Shown here piece by piece: positions 10,024-20,605 of a stretch of DNA of 64,000 nucleotides. Made by a program: the position numbers and the translations under genes. The stretch is taken from positions 124,001 through 188,000 of the forward strand of contig JASBTD010000063.1 in NCBI GenBank assembly GCA_030148605.1, written 5' to 3'. Each line of letters opens with the position of its first letter. Position 1 is the first letter of the stretch. The DNA comes from Erythrobacter sp. GTDB taxonomy: Bacteria > Pseudomonadota > Alphaproteobacteria > Sphingomonadales > Sphingomonadaceae. The notes beneath the pieces are model-generated. The model saw nothing but the letters and a program-made list of their open reading frames with translations, ran no database searches and was not told the origin of the DNA.

Positions 10024-11094
10024 ATGCTCTACCTGATTGCCGAATGGCTGGGTTTCGAAGGCGTACTCAACCTCATACGCTACCAGACCTTTCGCGCGGG
10101 CGCGACGCTGATCACGGCGCTGTTCTTCGGCTTGCTGATCGGCCCGCGCTTCATCAACATGTTGCGCGTGCGCCAGGGCAAGGGGCAGCCAATCCGCGAG
10201 GATGGGCCGCAATCGCACCTCGCGAAACGCGGCACGCCGACCATGGGCGGGTTGATGATCCTCGTCTCGCTCGGCTTTTCGCTGCTCTTGTGGATGGACC
10301 TGCAAAACCCGCTGGTCTGGGCCTGCCTTGCGGTAACGCTGGGCTTCGGCCTGATCGGCTTTCTTGACGATTATGATAAAGTGACCAAGGCAAGCCATCG
10401 CGGCGTGTCCGGCAAGGTGCGCTTGCTGCTGGAGTTCATCGTTGCAGGCGTGGCGAGCTACATCATCGTGAGCCAGGTCAGCACCAATCTCTACGTCCCT
10501 TTCCTCAGCAACGTTTATATCCCGCTGGGGCCGTTCTATTTCGTCTTTGCCGCAGTCCTGATCGTGGGTTTCGGCAATGCGGTAAACCTGACTGACGGGC
10601 TTGACGGCCTTGCCATCATGCCGGTGATTATCGCTGCGGGCACCTTTGCGATCATCGCTTATCTGGCCGGTCGCGTCGATTATTCGGCCTATCTTGGCAT
10701 TCCGCACGTGCCGGGTGCTGGCGAGCTGGCGATCTTCTGCGCGGCGATCATGGGGGCAGGGCTTGCTTTCCTGTGGTTCAACGCACCGCCAGCGGCCGTG
10801 TTCATGGGTGACACCGGCTCGCTCGCACTTGGTGGCGCACTGGGCGCGATTGCCGTTGCCAGCCATCACGAGATTGTGCTGCTGATCGTGGGCGGGTTGT
10901 TCGTGGTCGAGACCGCGAGTGTCATCATTCAGGTGTTCTGGTTCAAGCGCACCGGCAAACGCGTGTTCCGCATGGCCCCGATCCACCACCATTTCGAACA
11001 GCTGGGGTGGAGCGAAAGCAAAGTGGTGATCCGTTTCTGGATCATCGCAATTGTGCTCGCGATGGCGGGTCTCGCAACCCTCAAGGTAAGGTGA
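10024..11094 (+). CDS. mraY: phospho-MurNAc-pentapeptide transferase
   Basis: Multi-[39 protein letters not shown]. Confidence 0.97.
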   Translation: MLYLIAEWLGFEGVLNLIRYQTFRAGATLITALFFGLLIGPRFINMLRVRQGKGQPIREDGPQSHLAKRGTPTMGGLMILVSLGFSLLLWMDLQNPLVWACLAVTLGFGLIGFLDDYDKVTKASHRGVSGKVRLLLEFIVAGVASYIIVSQVSTNLYVPFLSNVYIPLGPFYFVFAAVLIVGFGNAVNLTDGLDGLAIMPVIIAAGTFAIIAYLAGRVDYSAYLGIPHVPGAGELAIFCAAIMGAGLAFLWFNAPPAAVFMGDTGSLALGGALGAIAVASHHEIVLLIVGGLFVVETASVIIQVFWFKRTGKRVFRMAPIHHHFEQLGWSESKVVIRFWIIAIVLAMAGLATLKVR

Positions 11095-11101
11095 GCCGCC
11101 T

Positions 11102-12436
11102 GTGATAACCGCGACAGCCTTTTCCGGAAAAAGCTACGCGGTGCTCGGCCTTGCGCGCTCCGGCGCGGCGACGGTCGAGGCCTTGCTGGCGAGCGGCGCG
11201 CGCGTAGTCGCTTGGGACCGGCAGGATGTGGCGCGCGCACCGTTCGAGGGACGTTGCGAACTCGTCGACCCTTTGGATATGGACCTCACCGGATTTGACG
11301 GCTTGGTGGTGTCGCCCGGCGTGCCGCTCAACACCCACCCGATTAAACCGCATGCGGAGAATTTCGGCGTGCCGGTGATTGGCGATATCGAGCTGTTTGC
11401 GCAGGCCCGGGCAGAGCTGCCGCCGCACAAGGTGGTTGGCATCACCGGCACCAATGGAAAGAGCACTACGACCGCACTGGTGCACCATATCCTGAAAACT
11501 GCGGGCGTGCCGACCACGATGGGTGGCAATATCGGCTTGCCGATCCTTGCGCAGAACCCTTTGCCAGAAGGCGGCGTCTATGTGCTCGAACTGTCGAGCT
11601 ATCAGATCGACCTGACCTATTCGCTCGATTGCGATGTTGCGGTTTTGCTCAATATCACGCCTGACCATCTGGATCGGTATGAGAGTTATATGGCTTACGC
11701 TGCGTCGAAACTCCGACTGCTGGAGATGCAGTCTGGCAAGCATCTGAGTTTTGTTGGCGAGATTCTACCAGAGGGACTGGTCATCAATTGTGAGACCAAC
11801 CCAATTCCAAAGATTGATCAATCGCGCCAGTCAAATTGGCCTTCACTCGCCGGCCCACACAATGCAGAGAACGCTTCTGCCGCAATTCAGATGTGCATCG
11901 AGCTTGACCTGACACCCAATGAGATTGAACAGGGTTTGTGCACTTTCACTGGCCTGCCGCACCGGATGGAGCTCGTTACGCAGCACGAAGGCGTACTCTA
12001 TATCAATGACAGCAAGGCGACCAATCCGGACAGCACCGCCCCGGCGCTGGCTGCCTTTCCGCCAGCAGAAGACGGTCGCCCGCGCATTTACTGGATTGTT
12101 GGCGGATTGCCCAAGGAAGACGGGCTGGGGCCGTGCGAACAGCATTTGGGCAATATCGCAGCCGCCTATACCATCGGCGAGGCAGGCCCGCGCTTTGCCG
12201 AACTGCTTGAGCCGCATGTCCATGTCGAACGCGCTGAGTTACTCGACGATGCTGTCCGGCGCGCCAAGGCGGCGGCGCGCGAAGGCGATGTGATCCTGCT
12301 TTCGCCCGCCTGCGCCAGCTTTGACCAGTTCCGTGACTATGAAGCGCGTGGCGCGCATTTCCGCCAAGTTGTCGGCGCACTGACCGGCGCAAACGACGAT
12401 ATCCAACAAGCGCTCCAAGCGGGAGAATCCGCATGA
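11102..12436 (+). CDS. murD: UDP-MurNAc-L-Ala--D-Glu ligase
   Basis: VVGITGTNGKSTTTAL, INDSKATNPDST, SPACASFDQF; GTG start. Confidence 0.96.
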   Translation: MITATAFSGKSYAVLGLARSGAATVEALLASGARVVAWDRQDVARAPFEGRCELVDPLDMDLTGFDGLVVSPGVPLNTHPIKPHAENFGVPVIGDIELFAQARAELPPHKVVGITGTNGKSTTTALVHHILKTAGVPTTMGGNIGLPILAQNPLPEGGVYVLELSSYQIDLTYSLDCDVAVLLNITPDHLDRYESYMAYAASKLRLLEMQSGKHLSFVGEILPEGLVINCETNPIPKIDQSRQSNWPSLAGPHNAENASAAIQMCIELDLTPNEIEQGLCTFTGLPHRMELVTQHEGVLYINDSKATNPDSTAPALAAFPPAEDGRPRIYWIVGGLPKEDGLGPCEQHLGNIAAAYTIGEAGPRFAELLEPHVHVERAELLDDAVRRAKAAAREGDVILLSPACASFDQFRDYEARGAHFRQVVGALTGANDDIQQALQAGESA

Positions 12437-13662
12437 GCAGCGCAAAACCCTATATCCCGCACCAGCGCAGCCGCAATGCAGGCAGCGGGCCCAATTTCCG
12501 CATCAATTGGCGCGACGGGCTGCGCATCTGGTGGCGCGAAGTCGACAAGATGCTGCTGGCCCTGATCCTGGCGCTGATGGCCGTGGGCACTGCCGCCGTC
12601 GCAGCAGCGTCTCCTGCCAGCGCAGCGCGGCTTTCCACTGCCGACGTCCAGCTCAGCGAATTCTACTTCTTCAAGCAGCATATCGTCTGGCAGACATTGG
12701 GCCTGGGCGTAATGCTGGGCATTTCGATCCTTTCGCGCGAGCGGGCGCGGCAGCTGGGGATTGTGCTTGCCTCTGTCATGCTCATCCTGCTCGCGCTGGT
12801 GCCGCTGATCGGCTTCGAAGTGAACGGGGCGAAGCGCTGGATCGATTTCGGTTTCTCGCTTCAGCCTTCCGAATTCCTGAAACCTGCTTTCGCAGTGTTG
12901 CTGGCCTGGATTTTGAGCCTGCGGTTGCGCGATCCCGATCTGCCGGTGCTGGCATTTGCAACCGCCATTCTGGGCCTGGTTGCCATGCTCATGATGTTGC
13001 AGCCCAATCTGGGCGGGACATTGCTGTTCGCCGGGATCTGGTTTGTGCTGGTGCTGCTGTCAGGCGTGAGTGTTCAGCGCTTGAGCATGCTGGTGGGTGC
13101 CGGCATCGCCGGGCTGACCGCCGCCTATTTCCTCTATGACAATGCGCGCCACCGGATCGACTCCTTTCTGGGCGGCGGCACCGCCTTCGATCAGGTTGAC
13201 CTGGCAGAGCGAACCTTGCTGGCAGGCGGCTGGACCGGCAGCGGATTATGGCTGGGCATTCGCAAGATGAACCTGCCGGAAGCGCATACAGACTATATCT
13301 TCTCCGTCATCGGTGAGGAATTCGGGCTGATCGCCTGCGCGCTGGTGGTAGCGCTTTATCTCGCCATTGTGCTAAGGGTCCTCATGCGGTTGGTGGATGA
13401 GGAAAACCTGTTTGCAGTATTGGCCGGTTCGGGCCTGGTCGCAGCGATTGGCGGGCAGGCCTTCATCAATATTCTTGTCAATCTCCAGATGTTCCCTTCG
13501 AAAGGCATGACTTTGCCGCTGATCAGCTATGGCGGGTCGTCGACCATCGCGATGGGCATCACCGTTGGCCTGTTGCTGGCGATCACCCGGCGCAACCCCT
13601 TCCTCAAGCGCGAGACACCCGGGCTCAAGGCTCTGCTTGAACGCAAGGAGGATCCCGCATGA
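12433..13662 (+). CDS. ftsW: SEDS peptidoglycan polymerase FtsW
   Basis: Multi-TM; GAKRWI, LQPSEFLKPA, EAHTDYIFSVIGEEFG, MTLPLISYGGSS. Confidence 0.96.
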   Translation: MSSAKPYIPHQRSRNAGSGPNFRINWRDGLRIWWREVDKMLLALILALMAVGTAAVAAASPASAARLSTADVQLSEFYFFKQHIVWQTLGLGVMLGISILSRERARQLGIVLASVMLILLALVPLIGFEVNGAKRWIDFGFSLQPSEFLKPAFAVLLAWILSLRLRDPDLPVLAFATAILGLVAMLMMLQPNLGGTLLFAGIWFVLVLLSGVSVQRLSMLVGAGIAGLTAAYFLYDNARHRIDSFLGGGTAFDQVDLAERTLLAGGWTGSGLWLGIRKMNLPEAHTDYIFSVIGEEFGLIACALVVALYLAIVLRVLMRLVDEENLFAVLAGSGLVAAIGGQAFINILVNLQMFPSKGMTLPLISYGGSSTIAMGITVGLLLAITRRNPFLKRETPGLKALLERKEDPA

Positions 13663-14954
13663 GCGGCGATGTGCGCACCGGATCAAGCCGGCATTTCGTG
13701 CTGGCCGCGGGCGGAACCGGCGGGCATTTGATCCCGGCTTTCGCCTTGGCGCGCGAGCTGGACAGCCGTGGGCATCATGTTGCGCTGATTACTGACGAGC
13801 GCGGCGCGGCGATTCCGGGCAAACCCGATTTCCTTACCACCCATGTCATCCCTGCGGGGCGTTTCGGGAAGAATCCGCTGCGCTGGATTGGCGGGATCAA
13901 GGCTGTGCTCGAAGGGCGCCGGATGGCGCTGCGCCTGTTTGACAGCTTTTCGCCCACCGCAGTGGTCGGCTTTGGCGGCTATCCGGCACTGCCCGCGATG
14001 CTGGCTGCGACATCGGCAGACATTCCCAGCGTTATCCATGAACAGAACGCTGTGCTAGGCCGGGTCAACCGGTTGCTGGCGGGGCGGGTGGATGCGATCG
14101 CTACCGCTTATCTCGAGGTTGCGCGGCTCAAGCACAAACATATCGACAAGGTCCATCTGGTTGGCAATCCGGTGCGACCGGAAGTGCTCGCTTTGCGCGA
14201 TGAGGATTATCCGCCGTTCACCGATGACAGTCTGTTCAAGGTTCTTGTGACCGGCGGCAGCCAGGGCGCGCGGGTGCTATCCGAAGTTGTGCCTGATGGG
14301 CTGGCGATGTTGCCACCCGCGCTGCGCCAGCGCTTGCAAGTGACGCAGCAATGCCGCGCGGAAGACCTTGAGCGTGTGCGTGATCGCTATCGCACGCATG
14401 ACATCCCGGCAGAGCTCGGCACCTATTTCGAGGACATGGAAGCGCGGCTGGCCGATTGTCACCTTTTCATCGGGCGCGCGGGCGCATCGACAATTGCCGA
14501 GCTGACGGCGGTGGGCCGCCCGGCAATCCTGATTCCGCTGCCGATCGCGACTGATGACCACCAGGCTGCCAACACACGCGAAATGGTCAAGGCAGGTGGC
14601 GCGCGCATGATCCGCCAGCCGGACTTTACGGTGAAGGAAGTGACGGGACTGGAAGATAGCGACAACCGCGATCGGGTGGCGCAGTCTGATGCCTTGCAGA
14701 AACTGTCGAAAGATATCTCGCTGCAAATCCAGGCCATGGCCAAGGCACCGCAAACGCTAGCCAACGCTGCCCATGCCGCATGGAATTGCGGCAGGCCCAA
14801 GGCGGCAAAGGAATTGGCGGATCTCGTGGAAAGCTTTGGCGGGATCGATCTGATGGATGTGATCCGCGTTGGCGGCGATGCGCATGAAGCGGCGGCAGAA
14901 CGCGCGCCATCCTCGCCGCACGCAACCCGCGATATCGATCCGGAGCAACGCTAA
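13659..14954 (+). CDS. murG: UDP-GlcNAc--MurNAc-(pentapeptide) pyrophosphoryl-undecaprenol GlcNAc transferase
   Basis: AAGGTGGHLIPAFALA, HEQNAVLGRVNRLLA, GGSQGARVLSE, GRAGASTIAELTAVGRPAILIPLP. Confidence 0.97.
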   Translation: MSGDVRTGSSRHFVLAAGGTGGHLIPAFALARELDSRGHHVALITDERGAAIPGKPDFLTTHVIPAGRFGKNPLRWIGGIKAVLEGRRMALRLFDSFSPTAVVGFGGYPALPAMLAATSADIPSVIHEQNAVLGRVNRLLAGRVDAIATAYLEVARLKHKHIDKVHLVGNPVRPEVLALRDEDYPPFTDDSLFKVLVTGGSQGARVLSEVVPDGLAMLPPALRQRLQVTQQCRAEDLERVRDRYRTHDIPAELGTYFEDMEARLADCHLFIGRAGASTIAELTAVGRPAILIPLPIATDDHQAANTREMVKAGGARMIRQPDFTVKEVTGLEDSDNRDRVAQSDALQKLSKDISLQIQAMAKAPQTLANAAHAAWNCGRPKAAKELADLVESFGGIDLMDVIRVGGDAHEAAAERAPSSPHATRDIDPEQR

Positions 14955-16394
14955 ATGAAAGGTGTGGGGACTGACATTGGCGTGATCCATTTCGTCGGCA
15001 TTGGCGGGATCGGCATGTCCGGCATTGCCGAAGTCATGCACAACCTCGGTTATCAGGTGCAGGGCTCAGACTTGAACGAAGGGCCCAGCGTCGAGCGGCT
15101 GCGCGCGCGCGGCATGAAGATCACAATCGGCCATGCGCGCGAGAATGTGGAAGGCGTGGCGGTGGTCGTTACCTCAACTGCTGTCCGCCGCACGAACCCT
15201 GAAGTCGCCGCTGCCCTGGAAGCGCGCATCCCCGTGGTGCGCCGCGCGGAAATGCTGGCAGAGCTGATGCGATTGAAGTCGACTGTCGCGGTCGCCGGTA
15301 CGCATGGCAAGACCACCACCACCAGCATGATCGCAGCCTTGCTGGACAACGGCGGGATCGATCCGACAGTGATCAATGGCGGGATCATCGAGCAATATGG
15401 CTCGAACGCGCGGATGGGCGATAGTGACTGGATGGTGGTCGAAGCCGATGAAAGCGACGGCAGCTTCCTCAGGCTTGATGGCACGATCGCCGTCGTCACC
15501 AATATCGACCCCGAGCATCTGGATCACTACGGCGATTTTGACGGCGTGAAGCGCGCCTTTGTCGAGTTCATTCACAATGTGCCATTCTATGGCGCGGCAA
15601 TCCTCTGCATCGATCACCCCGAAGTGCAGGCGGTGATCGGCCAGGTGCGTGATCGCAAGGTCGTGACCTATGGTTTCTCGCTCCAGGCGGACATTTGCGG
15701 GGTCAATATTCGGCCGGATGCAGGCGGAAACCTGTTCGACGTGATCGTGCGCCAGCGCGGTGAAGAGGATCGCCGTATCGAAGGCGTGCGGCTGCCGATG
15801 CCGGGCAGGCACAATGTCCAGAATGCGCTCGCGGCGATTGCAGTCGCGATCGAGATGGGCTGCCCGGATGACGTGATCCGCGAAGGTTTCGGCGCGTTCG
15901 GCGGTGTGCGTCGGCGCTTTACCAAGGTTGGCGAGATATTGTGCGACGGCGGCACTGCTGCCGTGATTGACGATTACGCGCACCACCCGGTCGAAATCCA
16001 GGCCGTGCTTGGCGCGGCGCGCGAAGCCGTGGGCGGTGAGAATGGCGGGCGGGTGATCGCTGTCGCTCAGCCGCATCGCTATACCCGGCTGCGTGATTTG
16101 ATGGACGAATTCCAGAGCTGCTTCAACGATGCCGATCGGGTCTATGTCACGCCGGTCTATACCGCCGGTGAAGACCCTATCGACGGGGTCAATGCAGAGG
16201 CTTTGGTTGCGGGATTGAAGTCACGCGGGCACCGCGCGGCTGCGACAGTCGCGGACCATGGCGAGCTCGCGTCTGTCCTTTCTGGCAGCCTTTCGGCAGG
16301 CGACATTGTCGTGTGCCTTGGCGCAGGCGACATCACCAAATGGGCGGCCGGGCTTGCTGATGCGGTCAACGCGTTAAGTGGTAAAACCGCATGA
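14955..16394 (+). CDS. murC: UDP-MurNAc--L-alanine ligase
   Basis: [40 protein letters not shown]. Confidence 0.97.
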   Translation: MKGVGTDIGVIHFVGIGGIGMSGIAEVMHNLGYQVQGSDLNEGPSVERLRARGMKITIGHARENVEGVAVVVTSTAVRRTNPEVAAALEARIPVVRRAEMLAELMRLKSTVAVAGTHGKTTTTSMIAALLDNGGIDPTVINGGIIEQYGSNARMGDSDWMVVEADESDGSFLRLDGTIAVVTNIDPEHLDHYGDFDGVKRAFVEFIHNVPFYGAAILCIDHPEVQAVIGQVRDRKVVTYGFSLQADICGVNIRPDAGGNLFDVIVRQRGEEDRRIEGVRLPMPGRHNVQNALAAIAVAIEMGCPDDVIREGFGAFGGVRRRFTKVGEILCDGGTAAVIDDYAHHPVEIQAVLGAAREAVGGENGGRVIAVAQPHRYTRLRDLMDEFQSCFNDADRVYVTPVYTAGEDPIDGVNAEALVAGLKSRGHRAAATVADHGELASVLSGSLSAGDIVVCLGAGDITKWAAGLADAVNALSGKTA

Positions 16395-17299
16395 ACCGGG
16401 CCAACCTCCCTGCTGTGCGCGGCAAGCTGACGCCGGATGCGCCGCTCGCCAAGCTGGTGTGGTTCAAGAGCGGCGGCGCCGCCGATTGGCTGTTCGAGCC
16501 TGCCGATCTTGAGGATTTGCAGAGCTTTCTCAGGGCGCTGGATGCCAGCGCGCCGGTGATGCCGCTGGGACTAGGGTCAAACCTGATTGTGCGCGATGGC
16601 GGTGTGCCGGGTGTTGTCGTGCGGCTGGGCAAGGCATTTTCAGGCGTGAAAGTGCTCGAAGGCAACCGGCTTGAATGCGGCGGCGGGGCGAGCGGCATTC
16701 TCGTTTCATCCACTGCGCGTGATGCCGGGATTGCAGGGCTGGAATTCCTGCGCGGCATTCCCGGCACGGTTGGCGGCTTCGTGAAGATGAATGGCGGAGC
16801 CTATGGCCGCGAAGTGTCATCGATCCTGATCGATTGCGATGTTGTGATGCCCGATGGCGAGCTGAAGACGCTGCGCGCGTCGGAACTGAACTATACCTAT
16901 CGTCACTCGGATTTGCCCGACGGGGCAGTCGTCGTCGCGGCGCGATTTGAAGGCACACCGGGCGATCCGGCCGCAATCGGTGCGGAGATGGACCGGATTG
17001 CCGCCGCGCGCGAAGCCTCTCAGCCGCTGCGCACCAAGACAGGTGGCTCGACCTTCAAGAACCCGCCAGAGCATCTTGCACGCGGGCGCAAGGCGTGGGA
17101 GCTGGTCGATGCGGCGGGCTGTCGCGGGCTAATGATGGGCGGCGCTCAGGTCTCTGAAAAGCATACCAATTTCCTGATCAATACCGGCGATGCGACCAGC
17201 AGCGATATCGAAGGGCTGGGCGAGGAAGTGCGCCGCCGCGTGCGCGAGAATTCCGGCGTGGAGCTGGAATGGGAAATCCAGCGGGTAGGGCGGCAATGA
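16391..17299 (+). CDS. murB: UDP-N-acetylenolpyruvoylglucosamine reductase
   Basis: [53 protein letters not shown]. Confidence 0.96.
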   Translation: MNRANLPAVRGKLTPDAPLAKLVWFKSGGAADWLFEPADLEDLQSFLRALDASAPVMPLGLGSNLIVRDGGVPGVVVRLGKAFSGVKVLEGNRLECGGGASGILVSSTARDAGIAGLEFLRGIPGTVGGFVKMNGGAYGREVSSILIDCDVVMPDGELKTLRASELNYTYRHSDLPDGAVVVAARFEGTPGDPAAIGAEMDRIAAAREASQPLRTKTGGSTFKNPPEHLARGRKAWELVDAAGCRGLMMGGAQVSEKHTNFLINTGDATSSDIEGLGEEVRRRVRENSGVELEWEIQRVGRQ

Positions 17300-18282
17300 G
17301 CGGCTTGCCCAAACTCCACGTCGCGGTGCTGATGGGCGGCTGGGCGAACGAGCGCGAGGTCTCGCTGATGAGCGGTAACGGCGTAGCTGATGCGCTGGAA
17401 AGCCGCGGACATCGCGTGACCCGGATCGATATGGATCGCCAGGTTGCCGCGCGTATAGCAGAGGCAAATCCTGACGTGGTTTTCAACGCGCTGCACGGCG
17501 TGCCGGGTGAAGATGGCAGCGTGCAGGGAATGCTCGATCTGATGGGTGTGCCTTATACCCATTCAGGCCTGGCGACTTCTGTGATCGCCATCGACAAGCA
17601 GCTTACCAAGCAAGCGCTGGTGCCGCATGGTATCCCCATGCCCGGCGGGCGGATCGTCAAAAGCGCAGACTTGTTCGAAAAAGACCCCTTGCCGCGCCCC
17701 TATGTGCTCAAGCCCGTCAATGAGGGCTCTTCCGTCGGCGTGGCGATTGTTACCGAAGGCGGCAATTACGGCAATCCGATCGGGCGCGATACACCCGGCC
17801 CATGGCAGCAATTCGCCGAATTGCTCGCAGAGCCGTTCATCAAAGGGCGCGAACTGACCGCGGCGGTGATCGACACGGCTGACGGCCCGCGTGCGCTGGG
17901 CGTGACCGAGTTGATTATCGACACCGGCTTTTACGATTACGAGCACAAATATACTGACGGCAAGACGACCCACGTCTGCCCCGCGCAGATCCCGCCAGAG
18001 ATTACCGCGCTGTGCGAAGACTATGCGCTCCGGGCGCACAAACTGCTTGGCTGCGAAGGCACAAGCCGCACCGATTTCCGCTGGGACGATGCACTTGGCG
18101 AAGAGGGATTGTTTGTGCTGGAAACGAATACCCAGCCCGGCATGACCCCGCTTAGCCTGGTGCCCGAACAAGCGCGGCATGCGGGTATGGAATACGCCGA
18201 TCTGGTAGAAGCCATCGTGTCAGAGGCGCTGCGCCGCTACGCGCCTGAAAAGCTGTCTGGAGGCACCGATGGCCACGATTAA
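17296..18282 (+). CDS. ddl: D-alanine--D-alanine ligase
   Basis: HVAVLMGGWANEREVSLMSG, GEDGSVQGMLD, KPVNEGSSVGV, NTQPGMTPLSLVPEQA. Confidence 0.96.
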   Translation: MSGLPKLHVAVLMGGWANEREVSLMSGNGVADALESRGHRVTRIDMDRQVAARIAEANPDVVFNALHGVPGEDGSVQGMLDLMGVPYTHSGLATSVIAIDKQLTKQALVPHGIPMPGGRIVKSADLFEKDPLPRPYVLKPVNEGSSVGVAIVTEGGNYGNPIGRDTPGPWQQFAELLAEPFIKGRELTAAVIDTADGPRALGVTELIIDTGFYDYEHKYTDGKTTHVCPAQIPPEITALCEDYALRAHKLLGCEGTSRTDFRWDDALGEEGLFVLETNTQPGMTPLSLVPEQARHAGMEYADLVEAIVSEALRRYAPEKLSGGTDGHD

Positions 18283-19189
18283 GCGCTCTGCCAAAGGGGT
18301 GCGGCGTGCGGCCAAGGCGAACGCACGCGCGAACACCGCGCGCAAGGCCAGGAAAAAGACCGGCGGCTTTATCGACTGGCTGATGAGCTTGCTGCCCTTC
18401 ACGGAAGAGCAGCTGCAGAAGATATTCCTTGGCATCATCATTGCGGCGGCGCTCGCGCTTGCGTGGTTTATCGCAACGCTTGCCGGAGTGCCCGCGCTGC
18501 TTCAGGCGCAAGTGACGCAGATGGCTTCGAAAGCCGGGTTCGAAGTGCAGCATGTGCGCGTGTCCGGCCTCGAACGGATGAACCAGGACCGCGTTTACGA
18601 GCGTGTGCTGGGTGAACGCGACAGGCCGATGCCGCAAGTCGATTTGGAAGCGATCCGCGAAGATTTGCTGCAGCTGCCGTGGGTCAAGGATGCGCGCGTT
18701 TCGCGCCAGCTTCCGGGAACTCTGGCGATCGATATCGTCGAGCGCGAGCCGCATGCCGTGCTGCAGAAGCCGGATCATCTGATGCTGGTCGATGTCGAAG
18801 GCAACGAACTTGAGCCTGTTAGTCGCCGCGATATCGGCGAACGCCTGATCATCTCCGGCCCCGGCGCGGCGCGACAGGTTGGCGCGCTTGACCACCTGCT
18901 GGAAGTAGCCCCTGCGCTGCGTCCGCAAGTGCGCGGCGCGGAATGGGTGGGCAATCGCCGCTGGAACCTGACTTTCAAGACCGGGCAAGTGCTCGCCTTG
19001 CCGCAGGGTGAGGATGAAGCCGGAGCGGCATTGGTCTCATTCGCAAGGCTCGACGGGCAGAACCGCTTGCTGGGCGGCGAAGTGACGACTTTCGACATGC
19101 GTGCGCCGCCGCGGATCTACATGCGCATTCCCGGGCGCGCTGATGAAGTCCTCAACAGCAATTCAGATGAGCAGGAAAGCACCCCCTGA
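18269..19189 (+). CDS. ftsQ: cell division protein FtsQ
   Basis: Single TM plus POTRA-like region, VKDARVSRQLPGTLAIDIVEREPHAV; between ddl and ftsA. Confidence 0.9.
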   Translation: MATIKRSAKGVRRAAKANARANTARKARKKTGGFIDWLMSLLPFTEEQLQKIFLGIIIAAALALAWFIATLAGVPALLQAQVTQMASKAGFEVQHVRVSGLERMNQDRVYERVLGERDRPMPQVDLEAIREDLLQLPWVKDARVSRQLPGTLAIDIVEREPHAVLQKPDHLMLVDVEGNELEPVSRRDIGERLIISGPGAARQVGALDHLLEVAPALRPQVRGAEWVGNRRWNLTFKTGQVLALPQGEDEAGAALVSFARLDGQNRLLGGEVTTFDMRAPPRIYMRIPGRADEVLNSNSDEQESTP

Positions 19190-20469
19190 TGGCTTCGCCG
19201 CGTTTCAACCGCTATTTCGGAGCCGTCAACACAGGCTCTTTCCGCATCTCTGCCATGATCATGGGACAGGCAGAGGATGGCGAGTTGCAAGTGCTTGGCT
19301 CTGGCCACCGCGCTTCGAACGGGATCAAGCGCGGCTATGTCACGGATATGGCTGCGGCGACCTACGCCATCCGCGATGCGGTTGAGCGGGCGGAAAAGAA
19401 CGCCGGCACCAGCGTGCAAAGCGTGTGGGTCGGCTGCGCCGGGGCAGGGCTCGCGAGCCAGGTTTCCAAGGTCGAGATCGACATCGGCGGCCGACGGATC
19501 GAAGAAGAAGATATCGAGCATCTGCTGATCGCCGCGCGCGACACGATCCAGCCAGACGGGCGCATGGTTTTGCACGCGCAGCCAGCGCATTACACGCTTG
19601 ATGGTGCGCATGGCGTAGCCAATCCCAAGGGCTTGCATGCAGAGCGGCTGGGCGTTGATATCCATGTCATGCTCGCCGACGGCGCGCCGGTCCGTAACCT
19701 TACCGAAGCCGTCCAAAACGCGCATCTGGACGTGGAAGCCATTGTCGCAGCGCCGCTTGCGGCTGGCTATGCCTGCCTGACAGAGGAGGAGCGCGAGCTT
19801 GGCGTCGCCATGGTAGAGATTGGCGGTGAAGTGACCAATGTTGCGGTGTACGCCGGCGGAATGCTGCTGGGCCTCAAAGCACTGCCGTTTGGTTCAGGCG
19901 ATATTACAGACGCCATCGCTTCGGCATTCGGGATTAGGCGTTTTCAGGCCGAACGGCTCAAATGCGTGTCCGGCTCTGCCATTGCCAGCCCGACCGACCA
20001 TCGCGAGATGATTCCGGTCAACGGCCCCGGAGATGACCAGGCCGGGCCCGTCGCGCGCGGGGCGGATGACAAGAACCGGATTGCACGGGCAGAGCTGGTT
20101 TCGATTGTTACGCAGCATTTGTCAGGCCTTACTGACGAAATTGGCCGCGCGCTCAAAGCCATGGGATTTAGCGGAATGCGCGGTGGGCAAGTTGTGATGA
20201 CCGGCGGCGGGGCGGAGCTGGCGGGCCTCGCTGAATTCGCGCAAGGCGCGTTGGGCATGCCGGTGCGGATCGGTCGCCCGCCGTCGCTTACAGGCTTGCC
20301 TGAAGCGCATGCCACGCCCGGCTTTGCGACACTGGCGGGGCTATGCCTCTATGCGGCAGATGACCCGATCGATATCCGCGCGATTGGCGCAAACAGCGCG
20401 CCGATTTCCCGTCTTGGTGGCACTTTGGGGATTGGCAAGCTGTGGCGCGCGCTGCGAGAAAACTTCTGA
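19189..20469 (+). CDS. ftsA: cell division protein FtsA
   Basis: Actin-like ATPase fold motifs (VEIGGEVTNVAVY, VVMTGGGAELAGL); between ftsQ and ftsZ. Confidence 0.95.
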   Translation: MASPRFNRYFGAVNTGSFRISAMIMGQAEDGELQVLGSGHRASNGIKRGYVTDMAAATYAIRDAVERAEKNAGTSVQSVWVGCAGAGLASQVSKVEIDIGGRRIEEEDIEHLLIAARDTIQPDGRMVLHAQPAHYTLDGAHGVANPKGLHAERLGVDIHVMLADGAPVRNLTEAVQNAHLDVEAIVAAPLAAGYACLTEEERELGVAMVEIGGEVTNVAVYAGGMLLGLKALPFGSGDITDAIASAFGIRRFQAERLKCVSGSAIASPTDHREMIPVNGPGDDQAGPVARGADDKNRIARAELVSIVTQHLSGLTDEIGRALKAMGFSGMRGGQVVMTGGGAELAGLAEFAQGALGMPVRIGRPPSLTGLPEAHATPGFATLAGLCLYAADDPIDIRAIGANSAPISRLGGTLGIGKLWRALRENF

Positions 20470-20506
20470 TGCAGCGAATATGCGGAGAACTCGCTCCCTT
20501 AACCGC

Positions 20507-20515
20507 TGTGGATAA
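20507..20515 (-). promoter_or_regulatory. Perfect DnaA box (TTATCCACA on minus strand) in the ftsA-ftsZ intergenic region
   Basis: TGTGGATAA at 20507-20515, ~91 bp upstream of the ftsZ start. Confidence 0.6.
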
Positions 20516-20605
20516 GGGTTTTTGCGCTATAACCGGCGTAGTGCGTTTGTGGCAAAAACAGGCGAATAGTTAACGAGGGTGCTCCTGCGCCCGGAGGACA
20601 AGACC

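Noticed and set aside
9967-10992. 341-aa minus-strand ORF opposite mraY
   Set aside because: Shadow ORF; mraY is certain, antisense is Arg/His/Gln-rich as expected
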